From the NCBI GenBank assembly GCA_032622095.1, contig CP136066.1, positions 155,085,152-155,149,151 of the forward strand: a stretch of DNA of 64,000 nucleotides, given 5' to 3'. A model generated the notes under the pieces. The model made no database searches. It was not told the DNA's origin and saw nothing but the letters and a program-made list of their open reading frames with translations. The position numbers and the translations under genes are program-made. This document shows, piece by piece, positions 23,318 to 34,172 of this stretch; within the stretch, counting starts at the first letter, position 1; every line of letters starts with the position of its first letter. Origin of the DNA: Siphonodentalium dalli (taxonomy: Eukaryota; Mollusca; Scaphopoda; Gadilida; Siphonodentaliidae).

Positions 23318-25652
23318 GTTGTGCACCAATTTTGAAGAGGCAATAGACTCGGAGGATGTAGCTGAAAATATCTATTTGCGCTACAAACTAGAGGCCATAG
23401 ATGCCAGTCTTGATACCAAGGAATGTGTTCAGGATCAAGCAATCTTATGTAAACTAGTTACACAGCTGTTTCCAAATACCATACGGTTGAGAAAAAGAGT
23501 CGATGGCAATTTACAAACAGTATTTAAAGGTATCAAACTGGTGATATTAGAAAAAGAAACCAATGAAAACTCTACTGATAATATTCCAATATACACCATA
23601 AACACAGATCAAATTCGTAATAACATCGCTGTGATAAAAAAGATAGTTTACAATGAACCGCACTGGAGCTTGACTGTAAATGACAAAGATGTCAATCTTG
23701 ACAAACTTATGATCAGTAATGTGCATCAGAATAAAGTGATCATACAAAAACAGGTTGAAATAATAAAGCTGTGTCATGGAAAAGATTATGAGGATCATAT
23801 GTTGTGTTCAAAGTTAAATTTCATTGAAAAACTGGAGATAGGAAGGAAGAGCAGAATGATTATCAGATCAGTTCACTGTGAGCAGGTCATTTCCTTTCTA
23901 GCAACAAAGAATGTCTGCAGAACATGCTGCAAGATGGGAATAACCAAGAAGGAAAACCGAGATCCAAAGACTGAAACAACTGTTACTGATACATGTAAAA
24001 CATTGTCTGATCACGCATCAAAGTTAGTCGACAAGACTGTCATAAAAACTGAACTAAGCAAATTATTACCAAATGTTCCAGAGAAAATATTAGACTTAAT
24101 AGTAATACAAGCAACAAACAGCTGTTCAAAAGATGCCCGAGGACATAGATGGACCAAAGATATAATTTCAGCTTGCTTGGATTTGTATACCCGTAGCCCA
24201 CAAGGCTATAAGATGTTTCGGAAGAGTAAACTTTTGCTACTTCCCTCAGAAAGTTTGTTGATTCTGTATAAGAATCATGTCAAGCATAAGCCAGGATTTC
24301 AAAATGATATATTGAAATGGATGTTTAAAGAAGCACAACGATTAGCAATACCAACTGAAGGAAAAACTGGGGGCATCATATTTGATGAAATGAGTATTCA
24401 GGAAGATTTACAAATGAAAAAGAATGGTGATGTGTTTGAATGTGTCGGATTTACTGATCTAGGTGAAGAAGGAAATATCCAAGAAACACTGAAACAAGGC
24501 AAGAAAGAAAAAACCCTCGGAAATCATGTGCTTCAATTAGTGTTCCTAGGAAACACTGGTTTCCGTTTTCCATTTGCACATTTCGTGTCACGACAAGCGC
24601 AAGCATCGCAGATATATCCCATCTTCTGGGAAGCTGTTGATATTATGTCGACTTATGGGTTCACAGTAGCATACACTAGTATGGATGGGGCCCAGTGTAA
24701 TCGCTCATTCATGCATATACATGGACTCAGGCATCCATGTCAAAATTTTAATGTTATTTGTCCTTTTAATCCAGACACAACACTAATCTTTCTGATGGAT
24801 TATTCGCATGTTTTCAAGAAGGTTAGGAACAATATTCTTAAAAGTGGAATTAAAAAAACATGTACACGTCTACTACAGTTAGAAAATGAATACACGATTC
24901 AGTGGCAGATGTGGATTGATGCATATAACTGGGATCATCAAAATCCATTACAAATCCACCGATTTCTTACACACGAACACATGTACCCAAATAGCCATCT
25001 CAAAATGCGTAACCATCTAGCTGAAGATGTACTCAACAGCAACATGTTGGAACTCATGACTGAGTATAAAATGGCACTTGGTTCTAAAGGAGAAGCTCTG
25101 AATGGTGCTATAGGGCTACTGGAACAGACAACGAAATTGATCAGGAATTTTAGAGATAAGAAACCAATCAACAGCTACAATGATGAGAGACTTTGTGAAA
25201 ACCGACAAGCTCTTACATGGTTTGAGAGTCGGGAGAAGGCCATTATAAATAAAATGCCACCAAAGGAAGTTAAGAAGTGTCTTATTTCAATTCAAACACG
25301 AGAGGATATAGGTGCTTGTATACGTGGGTTCGATCAGTTGTCTCAAAAGATAGTTAAACAGAAATTCACCATTGTTCCTGCCCAGATTAATTCTGACGTC
25401 ATTGAAAATGAATTTTGCCAGCAGAGAGCAACATTTAATGGTGCGAATGCAAACCCAAATGCATTACAATATGGGAGAACACTTAATAATATTATACTGG
25501 GACAGAATATAATTTCCACTAAGTCCAATTCAGGTGGAATCAATTCTAGTGCAGAGAGTTATGCTCTAAGCAAATCGGCTCCTCTACACACAGCAGTTAA
25601 ACGCAAAAGACCTGAAGCAAATGCCATCAAACAAAAATGTATTAGACTCTGA
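23318..25652 (+). CDS. P-element-superfamily-like transposase, 3' exon (777 residues)
   Basis: A single open block of 777 codons carries the layout of P/THAP9-type transposases: an N-terminal part with a CRTCC motif, HRWTKDIISACLDLYTRSPQ near residue 275, a first catalytic-Asp region IIFDEMSIQ (about residue 355), a second Asp in YTSMDGAQCNRS (about 454), the D--H--K--RN signature of the GTP-binding insert (MDYSHVFKKVRNNI, about 490) and the late Glu block IENEFCQQRA followed by NPNALQ (about 695-715). The first codon of the block is TTG, not ATG, and is preceded by an AG acceptor (ATTATAG), while the first 40 residues look coding. So at least one 5' exon, perhaps bearing a THAP finger, is missing. 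It would cut and join the element's ends. No stops or frameshifts. It lies inside an intron of the antisense helicase gene. Confidence 0.85.
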
Positions 25653-25737
25653 ATTCCGTCATTTAAAGTTTAACAAGATTACAAGATGCAGTAATTCCCT
25701 GTGACATGTCCTCCTTTAAATACATCTATCTTACATC

Positions 25738-26203
25738 AGGCCACACCAATGTAATAACCTGGTTTACGAACATGTACAACTTTCCCCCAAATTTGCACAC
25801 AAAAAAAACCAACAAAAAACTTCAGAAGACGCAACAAAGTGTAAACCCCCCGAATGATCTGGCTCCATTTTGAAGCACATGTATATACTCGTAGTGGCAG
25901 TATCGCACCAGGGGAGCCCTCAGTCTGATTCACAGGGGGCCTGTTGAGCGCAATTCTTTTTTTCAATTTATATCTTATTTTTTTGTCAAATTTCAATTTA
26001 AATAAAAAAAAGTTTAATATGAATTCGTGATCGATTCAATTTCTCTTAATAATTTAATTTTGTATTCTTCAATAATAAATATTCTCAAACTTAAACTCCT
26101 TTTTTTTTAACAGAAATTTTTGTTTTCCATTTTTTAAAATACTTTTTTCAGATAATGTTTCCTCAACATGTTGGTAAACCAGGCTATTAAATTGGTGTGG
26201 CCT
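25738..26203. mobile_element. Small TIR element just downstream of the transposase
   Basis: AGGCCACACCAATGTAATA (from 25738) is mirrored by the inverse of TATTAAATTGGTGTGGCCT (to 26203), continuing through CCTGGTTTAC. About 36-bp inverted ends with four mismatches enclose ~390 bp of AT-rich non-coding DNA, including a decayed half of a palindromic MITE at about 25876..25917. No target duplication was identified, and the superfamily is unknown. Confidence 0.65.
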
Positions 26204-26767
26204 CGGAGCAAACAGTCATGTTTTCTTGCAATACAGATATCTAATAGTAATATATATACAAACTGAATATAAACACCTCGAAAAAATTAAGCCCCCCCCC
26301 TCTCATACAGTATAATAACCTGTTTCTCCTACGGTATGTAATTCACGCGACCGTATTGATATTTTTAACGAATTGAAAACATTGGTAAATGCATAATATT
26401 CTGGAAGTTAAGTATTTAGTGTCTTTGTTGAACAAGGAAATCCAATATATATAAATACCTGCCTCCTTGTGAATAATAATTTGATATAAGTATTAATGAA
26501 AGAAATTCCCATTTTTTAAAAATCACACTTTCGACTTTAACACTCAACATAATGGCATGTTGATGGGTTAATTGTGTGACCACTAATCAGTGTTTGCCAA
26601 CAGTTTACTGTCACCGGCCTAATTACTGCGCAGCGTGGGATTGTACTGAAATGGACCAGGTGTCACTCTGTGAAGTTATGGGCACAATTTTTAACCACCC
26701 CCATATCTGGTAAACTGAATGTACTCGAAAGGATCCCTGCCTATATGATGGACTATATGGTTATAGC

Positions 26768-26841
26768 CACAGGTCCCCTGGTGCGATACCACCACTACAA
26801 GTAATTACTTGTAGTGGTGGTATCGCACCAGGAGACATGTG
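26768..26841. mobile_element. Palindromic MITE, shortest copy, perfect 8-bp TSD (GTTATAGC)
   Basis: 74 bp: CACAGGTCCCCTGGTGCG, then a centre reduced to CAAGTAATTACTTG, then the inverse arm ending GGAGACATGTG. GTTATAGC is present at 26760..26767 and 26842..26849. The short centre shows that only the ~37-bp arm is needed for this type of element to move. Confidence 0.9.
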
Positions 26842-27686
26842 GTTATAGCCTTAAATTTGTTGGATGCAAGCACCTCCGTAATGTATACATGTATGATGCT
26901 TCTATAATGGGTTTTTTTCACCGAATGCGATACAAAATCTCATTTTCAAGAAACTGGCTAAACTGGCTATGTGAAGACTGCCCCATTTTGAAGCGTTAGA
27001 AAACCATCAGGAGAATAACTGCCATAATGTGCTGCATATACCATGCTCTTAATTCGTTAAATATTTCAAAAGATCTGATGAATAACATAGATATTGGGTA
27101 TTAAATTAGGGGGAACTTACTTTTTTTTAGGTGTTCAGTACCGGTATACATGTATATGATACCACTATTGTGGAGACAACACACTTTGAAGTAGACCAAG
27201 TCTCGGTCTTGGGATATCGGTTGGTATGATGGTGTTTTGTACAGAGTCCCAACCTGTTACTCTTCTATAACTGACTTTACATCCAGAATCGTGGGCAGGA
27301 GTTATCTTGTGTGTTTCGGATTAGGTAAAAGCTTTGTGTGCATGAACAGGGCAGCCTAGCAAGATGATATAAAACAAGCATAATATATCAGAGGTCCGTT
27401 AAATGTTAAAGCAATGAGATTTATAAGTAAGCAAAGCTTTGTGAGAATTTTGATTTGTCGCGCTATCAGAAAATGCATGTAAGCAATAAATTAAAAGATC
27501 GCATCATCATTGTAACTTTTCCTATCATGATAAATGATATATCAAAACAGATTAATCACAGACATGTGACATGTCAGATGATTAATCACATTCAGGGGTT
27601 TATGTGAAGGCCTAGGCTCCACATGTAAATCAGCATCAACCCAACCGATATACCAAGCTGTTGTGGACTGACAAGATTGATAGTTT

Positions 27687-27915
27687 GAAGCTGATAGTGT
27701 TTTTTTATGAGTTCAATGGGTGAACAGTTGGTAATATCCATGTACCAATTTGTTTGCAGGCATTCAACTTAATCATCCAAATGTAACTGTGGTTAGACTT
27801 GGTCTGACTTTGCACTTGATAGTGTTTGTTAAGAATTCAATGGGTGAACAGCTGGTCATGTACATGTGCCAATTTGTTTGCAAACATTGGACTTAATCAT
27901 CCAACTGTAACTGTG
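27687..27915 (+). repeat. Direct tandem duplication of ~125 bp
   Basis: TGATAGTGTTTTTTTATGAG ... TTCAATGGGTGAACAG ... CAATTTGTTTGCA ... CTTAATCATCCAA ... GTAACTGTG is repeated once with a few substitutions (from about 27690 and again from about 27820). Non-coding, inside intron 3 of the helicase gene. Confidence 0.8.
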
Positions 27916-28715
27916 ATCATTACATGTATCTTAAGCAAAGTGTGACACTGCAAGATACAAAATCGTCGTATTGCTATCACTGAATTATTAAATGTATTTG
28001 CTGCTTTGAATTGGCTGAAAATAATACATGCATGTCTGTGTATTGTTCTGATTCAGTCCCGGACAAGTTAAATGGTCGGGAGGTGTCAGTGAAAATTTTG
28101 ATTTATACTGCGGTTGAGCTTCAATGAAACTTGCATGGAAAATGGTATAAAACAAAAATACAACATCAATGAGGTGTCTGAAATTTGTTTCCCCTGAACT
28201 GCAATGTCACACCGATAGCGGTGTCAGCTATTGAACTCTAGACACCGCTATCGGCAAACAATGTATTTAGTTGCGCATAAAACATAATTTAATACGTGAA
28301 GATTTACCCAAATATCCTAGATATTTGTATTATATCCTACATACCGTAAGTAACATATTTTTGTGGTATAGATTTGCTGAATGTTAAAATAGTTGAAATA
28401 TAGTTTTGTGGAAACTGATAACAATTGGTGAAAGCCCACATGATATTTGTCCATTTAATCACTTCCAATGCAAATTTGCATAACAAATAAATAAAATACG
28501 AAGCACATACATGTGCCTGCAATGAATGTTTCATATTGGGTTATCAGTATTTAAGTTCTGAACAATAGCATATTCAAACAATGGACACTATATTGCAACC
28601 ATGGTGGCATTTTACTTGGAGCCATAAAGACCAAACAGTTAAGGGTAGACAATCTTCACACCTCACTGTACATATGTCTTACATGTACTGTAATTTAATA
28701 CAAATTGATAATTAA

Positions 28716-28832
28716 CCCTTTCATGACTGGAGCTTCCTGAAATTTTTCGAAATTTTACATGTATGGGTATGCGAGAAAGCACTGGCACAGGGTCTTTAAT
28801 GCTGCATCAGCGAAGCTCCCATTGCCAAAGGA
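28716..28832. mobile_element. Short piggyBac-like MITE, copy 3
   Basis: TTAA at 28712..28715 and 28833..28836; left end CCCTTTCATGACTGGAGC, right end the rough inverse (GCTCCCATTGCCAAAGGA). About 117 bp. It sits only ~25 bp beyond the donor site of helicase exon 3. Confidence 0.65.
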
Positions 28833-28859
28833 TTAACAGAGCATTATTATATTAAATAC

Positions 28860-29057
28860 CTTGATCCATAGCAACATGACAATTCAGTATCTGCATCCTG
28901 TGATCCAGAGCTTAAAAATTTCAGTACTTGATTTGGTTGTCTGCTCACTCCATTTGGATCAAAATTTACCACACGCAGACCAGAACTCTTTTTAGCCCTT
29001 CCAATAGCCACAGCAATTTGCCCAGGGTAGTACATTTGTCGGCAATCAATCTCAACA
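28860..29057 (-). CDS. Helicase-fusion gene, exon 3: PIF1 helicase motif VI
   Basis: Starts after a TTTCAG acceptor (29060..29058) and ends before GT at 28859..28858. The residues VEIDCRQMYYPGQIAVAIGR followed by AKKSSGLRVVNF match the last helicase motif of PIF1/RecD-type enzymes, where GQ--VA--RAK carries the arginine finger. The exon is 198 nt and joins in phase to exon 2 (codon AA|T). If the donor were skipped, the frame would stop nine bases later with YLI. Confidence 0.88.
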
Positions 29058-29082
29058 CTGAAATTATAACATGCATACACTT

Positions 29083-29490
29083 AAAGTGATGTGAAACACT
29101 CCGGTCGGGTGATCACATAGAAAAGGAGCATAATCTTACTCAAAGTGGTTATTTTTAGAAAATTTAAATGGTATATCCAATTTGACAACACACACCGTCA
29201 TTCTTATATAATAATTAAATGCAATGACTCTTGATGGCGAAATCATTTTCGCTAGTTTATCGCCGATAGATGCGTCCCGAATCGAGAAATAAATATTTAC
29301 AAATGAGCATAGTTCAGACTGGTTCAGACGATGTTTTCTATGGAGTGGTACGGTCGATTTGCTTGAAATTTTCGGCGATGTTAGTAGAATGCTACATTCC
29401 TCCAGTTGGCATAGAACCTGAATACTAGCTTATCAGTTTTGCGCACCCAAACAAGTACATGATATGTCTTTAAATACATAAATACATGTA
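29083..29490 (+). repeat. ~400-bp dispersed repeat, copy 1 (empty-site version)
   Basis: From TTAAAGTGATGTGAAACAC to ATATGTCTTTAA this matches 30597..30937 plus 31411..31470 in the same orientation with moderate divergence. Here the CTGAATACTAGCTTATCAG stretch (about 29420) is uninterrupted, giving the empty site for the MITE at 30938..31410. Lies in intron 2 of the helicase gene. Confidence 0.85.
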
Positions 29491-29902
29491 CATGTACATG
29501 TGATTGAAAATACATGTCCAAAACAAAACTTTTAACAATATACAAAATAATTTTTATTTTGCTTTTGAAAATAATTCAACATACATGTACATGTATGTCA
29601 ACATGGCTTGGATCCGACATATACAGTGCACACATGCAGTCCATTTATAATTTTGGGAGTAAATATGTATGTACGCTACACATAATAGTACATGTAAAAG
29701 TATGTGGAAAAGTCGGAAAACGTCAAAAAAAGATGAATTATGATAAAACTGAAAGTGATACATCATACACGCATTTATTTATCAATGCATGTGCTGGTAA
29801 ACATGTAAAAGTATTAAAACAATACATGCATCCACGGGATGATACATGTACAGTACATCTAGAAACCAGAAACAAGAAATTCAATGTGCAAACTTTACTT
29901 AC

Positions 29903-30008
29903 TTGTCTAGAGACATTCCTTGAGCTTTATGGACTGTCAACGCATAGGCCAATTTGATGGGGAATTGCACCCTTACTGCTAAATTCACACCATCTTGTGG
30001 ACTGAAGA
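29903..30008 (-). CDS. Helicase-fusion gene, exon 2: PIF1 helicase motif V
   Basis: A 106-nt exon with a TTTTTCAG acceptor (to 30009) and a consensus GTAAGT donor (from 29902). It encodes LAYALTVHKAQGMSLD, the typical PIF1 block (A-TVHK-QG-(S/T)LD). Phases on both sides fit: exon 1 leaves one base, and this exon leaves two. Too short to be noticed as an open frame, but the motif and both splice sites are strong. Confidence 0.88.
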
Positions 30009-30116
30009 CTGAAAAATAATATGCGTATTAAAACTCAAATACAAATTATACAATGTACATCAAGTCATTCCTACCACATATGAGACTACAATGTACATGT
30101 CACAGTGATATTGATG

Positions 30117-30230
30117 GGCCACATATTTATTGGTGGGATACCACCACTACAAGTATATACATGTACCGGTATACTAGTATTGGTATACATGTATACTGGT
30201 AGTGGTGGTATCACACCAGGGGACCTACAT
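30117..30230. mobile_element. Diverged palindromic MITE in helicase intron 1
   Basis: GGTGGGATACCACCACTACAAGTATATAC at the left is mirrored by GTATACTGGTAGTGGTGG and a right arm ending CACCAGGGGACCTACATG. The arms are family members with substitutions and an enlarged centre. No duplication recognised. Confidence 0.7.
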
Positions 30231-32435
30231 GTATGTGTTGGGCTGACCGGTACATGTATATGGTCAAATAAAAGTGATTAATTGAAGCGACAAAGACTTT
30301 AGTCTTTAGCGTACATGTACCAATAGCTGTATAAATAACATGAACGTCAACAAATTTCTAAATTTTAGTTACAATTTATTTACTCTAAACTGACATGTGT
30401 GCGTGTGTGTACCCAATGCCATTATAATATGATATAACATAATTCTCCCTCAATAACACTTTTTATGAATTATTTTAATAGCTCTAATTACATGTTTAAC
30501 AGATCTGTCATAAAAATTAAAAAAACACAAGTAAAATACAAAACTCGTTATCACCATGTATTAGATAATATATACATGTACAGGGCTCAAAATACATTTA
30601 AAGTGATGTGAAACACACTGGTAGGTGATCAATTAGAAATAGAGAATAATCTTGCTCAAAGTTGTTACTTTTATGAATATTAATCCAAATTGACACCACA
30701 CACTGCCATAAATGTACTTATATATTAATTAAATGCAATGACTCTCAATGTCGAAATCATTTGTGTTAGTTTATCGTCAATAGTTGTGTCCCAAATCGAG
30801 ATGTAAATATTTACAATTGAGTGTAGTTGAGACGATGTTTTCTATGGAGTGGTATACCGTATGGTCAATTTTGCAATTGTCGGTGATGTTAGTAGAATGC
30901 TACATTCACCAGGGTGGCATGGCACCTGAGTACTAACGCTGATGGGGTCATTGTCACAAGGCTCCGGTCACATTCGTAGCCAGCTTTTTAAATCGATCAC
31001 AAATGTAGCCAGCTTTTCCACGGCGATCACATTTGTAGCCAGATTTTCATATTCATGAGAGCCTCAATGCACAAGATTAGTTAGTCTCATTTTTCTGAGT
31101 TGATGAATGAAAAACAACATAAATTTTAATTAGATATTAGTTCGTCTAATAACCTGAGGTTTCCGATCAATGTCGTTAGATGCTCGAATTATATTCCAAT
31201 ATAAGTTGATAAACGAAGTCAGTTTTGGAGCATGACGTCGATATTTTAGTCACGAACGCGAAGACGTCATATTTCGCGCCATATAAAGCATGGAATTAGA
31301 AAAGCTGGCTACGAATGTGATCGCCGGCGAAAAGCTGGCTACATTTGTGATCGATTTAAAAAGCTGGCTACGAATGTGACCGAAGCCTTGTGACAATGAC
31401 CCCATCGGCAGTACTAACTTATCAGTTTCAACTTTCACGCACTCAAACAAGTCCATAATATGTCTTTAATTTTGCGAGAATCAAATGCTGAATCAAGTTA
31501 GTCATAATGCATTGAAAATTGATAAGTTTTGTGAGAATCATTACGAGAATCTATTCGGTGATTCTCGTCGAATCTTAAAGCCTGTATGTAAATGACATTG
31601 CATTACTAGTACATTGTACCGTTCGTGTATCATCTGTACTGCAATTGTGTTGTTCAATTTATTTCTGTGATTTCCATGCCTGCAGATGTTTATTTTCTAA
31701 CACAATTCCCCATGCTTTTACTACACAAGCAGTATAATTATGCCAATAGCGAATTTCTGAAAGTCACCACAAACCGGAAATTGAAATAACACGAGCAAAA
31801 AAATCTGGTCCAAAACAGAATGGGCCGTAAATGAGTGTTGTGTTGTTATTGTAACATGTACTACATGTAGTACCAGTCAGACCTGTCTTGTCAGATGAAA
31901 TTAAACAATCATGTACAACTAAAGGTACATGAACTGTATGTACATGTACTGTAACTCTTGTGTGCCAAATATATCTCGATGTAACTGTATATACGGTATA
32001 TTAAGGCTGTCACGAATATTCGTTCATTGACTATCTATGCTAGGCATGCAAATTGTCAGCAGGGGGAAAACATCAGTTTTTTGTGTGGTACCATACACAT
32101 GTACCTGTCATACATTTTCCAGCTCATGTATAATCTCGCAAGTGTCTACATGTTTATATAGTTCATGTTTTTGATAACTACATTTATTATATGACTATCG
32201 TTTTTCTTTCCCCAATACCGCTATTGTATAGCGATCATTTCCTGGCCATCGGATCAGCTGCAGTTTGATCCGATGTCATACCACCCTTCCTCATGTCGCA
32301 TACTGCGCATGACCGGAAAAAGCAGGACAGTTCTTTCTTTATTTTTTATACTAGCGAGCGTGTGAATTGGTTTCATTTCATAATTAATGAGAGAAATTGT
32401 GCTTTTTAAATAAAAAGCATGTCATATAATAAACC
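30231..32435. other. Helicase intron 1, remaining sequence
   Basis: Non-coding. It includes the second copy of the ~400-bp repeat (30597..31470), split by the MITE at 30938..31410, and ACATGTAC-rich stretches common in bivalve genomes. No further exon is supported. Confidence 0.5.
30938..31410. mobile_element. 473-bp MITE with long TIRs and perfect 8-bp TSD (GTACTAAC)
   Basis: The ends are inverted for roughly 80-110 bp: GATGGGGTCATTGTCACAAG, then CGGTCACATTCGTAGCCAGC and repeated AGCTGGCTACA-type motifs. GTACTAAC stands on both sides (30930..30937 and 31411..31418), and the paralogous repeat at 29083..29490 has the uninterrupted site. The 8-bp duplication allows hAT, P or Merlin-like mobilisation; the termini differ from those of the giant element. 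Non-coding. Confidence 0.92.
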
Positions 32436-32601
32436 TGTTATCGCTGCAGTGAATTGATCTGGGCTTCGCATCACGTCTCGTTGAAGAGGTCAGATCGCTG
32501 GATCAAACTCGACGCCTGCGGCGGCTCGTTTGATCCAGCGATCTGACCTCTTCAACTCGACGTGATACTTCGCCCCAGATCAATTCACTGCAGCGATAAC
32601 A
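32436..32601. repeat. 166-bp near-perfect palindrome
   Basis: TGTTATCGCTGCAGTGAATT and GATCTGACCTCTTCAAC-type arms pair around a short CGCCTGCGGCGGC centre. About 80-bp arms with few mismatches, so it would form a long cruciform or hairpin. In helicase intron 1, 270 bp from exon 1. No target duplication noticed; possibly a fold-back MITE. Confidence 0.85.
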
Positions 32602-32869
32602 TGTATGTACCATCATGGAACAACCTCACATCAATTGTACAGATAGCCAGTGCACTCATTGCACTGCCGACAGTCTGATTTCAATGAGCATATGCCTGCT
32701 GTCAGGAACAATGCTGAGTACACATGTATATGTGTAGGCGTGATTACTCGATAATGATATTGTAGCAATTGCAATGATGCAGCCTGAATATAACAATCGT
32801 ATCGAAAGCATTGCAGTAGTGTGAATGGGGCTTAAAAATAAAATTAAAATATAGATAATTTATACATAC

Positions 32870-33890
32870 CTGGAAATGAAATCCTTCTGATGTCAATGGT
32901 AGCTCCAGTATTCGGAAAGAATACCTGCACAAAGTCTTTGTTTATGGACACCACTCGTCCTATGCTCCCATTAACCAAGGTGTCACTGAGATTCCTTAGC
33001 AGGATTACTGGAGAATTACATTTTAACCATAACCTTTTTGGTGCTAAAAGGCAGTCTAGACGTTTCTTCGAACCGGAATCCGAAGAAATTAATTCAAATA
33101 TTTCACCTGGTTCTTCAAGGATTCTGCTCCGGTTGAAATCGTCCACAAGTTGATTTGTGGCAAAAAGTTTAATACTTTCTTTGTGCCTATCTTCTGACAG
33201 GTGTCTGGTCAGCGATCGAATAAAATTTATCGTAGATTCTGAGACACATGCAGACACCCCAGACAGGTCTTCCACAGCTTGAATCAGCTGCATCTCGTCG
33301 TGTCTCACAATGTCTGTTAAGAAAACTTTATGTGGGAACACCGAGTCAAATATAGGTGATTCGAAGCAATATTTCCCATCGTCAGAATATAGGGTATTTT
33401 TGACAGGAGGTAATTGTGCAAAGTCGCCGCAGAAAATAACTTGCATCCCTCCAAAGATCATTGATTTGTCCTTAATCTGACACACATTCACCAGAGTCTC
33501 AAAGGCCTTCATTGACATCATAGAAACTTCATCCAACATGATGACATCACAATCAGTAATTTGGTCCAATGTTTGTTTGTACTGGGGACTTTGCAAAGAA
33601 CGACATATATCATCAGCAGAAAATCGTCCATCACCGAGTCCAGCCCACTTATGAATAGTTCTTGCATTAACCCATGGGTGGTAATTGTTACAGGCAACAC
33701 CTGTAGTGCAGTTCAAATAAACTGTATGTCCATCATTTGAGAGGTTGCGAAAACATTCCTGCAACAAATAACTTTTGCCAGTGCCAGCCTGCCCACCAAT
33801 ACAGACATTGTGACCATCCTTTATCAACCTAAACACTTTGTTCTGTGATGGAGTGAAGAAAGCGCCATCATCATGAATCGCTGCGGCCAT
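32870..33890 (-). CDS. Helicase-fusion gene, exon 1: PIF1-like helicase N-terminal core
   Basis: The ATG at 33890..33888 opens the PIF1/RecD-type helicase: Walker A GQAGTGKS (residues 33-40), Walker B DVIMLDEVSM (115-124) and motif III GDFAQLPPV (155-163). It ends with ATTTCATTTCCAG|GTATGT (donor 32869..32868) in phase 1, continued by exons 2-4. The joined gene predicts 957 residues: an ATP-driven 5'-3' DNA helicase core of ~440 residues plus a ~517-residue C-terminal extension. An upstream GTG at 33914 is less likely as a start than this ATG. In the giant element it may assist excision, replication or repair of the ends. The start lies ~335 bp from the right TIR, so promoter sequence is probably in or next to that TIR. 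It differs from canonical host PIF1 in its extension and context. Confidence 0.9.
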
Positions 33891-34172
33891 TAGATTAATG
33901 TTAATTTTTCCCACAAAATGTCATTCTCAAACTTGAGTCAAAGCAATTTCATGCTTAAATTTTGCCGTAAACACTCACATTTCACCCGTGAAGATGCGTC
34001 CAAATAATAGATAAGTCATCGCGGTTATCGATGTATCGATATTGGAATAATTTAAACATAATAATTAACCGAACAGGCAACGTTTTATAACTTTTGTAAA
34101 GTTTTGAAGAAAATTTTCAACACAATAGATTTTTAACTTCCGGGTCAACTGATCGACCAATGAACACTCAAG

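Larger units (their letters stand above)
26204..28711. other. Intron/intergenic sequence of the giant element
   Basis: No exon supported on either strand. Contains the MITE at 26768, a tandem duplication at 27687..27915 and a small perfect stem at 28212..28254 (CCGATAGCGGTGTC and its inverse). Confidence 0.5.

Noticed and set aside
20782..33914. Helicase as the ordinary host PIF1 gene
   Set aside because: It lies wholly between the inverted ends of a transposon that interrupts another gene, and has a ~517-residue extension not known from host PIF1.
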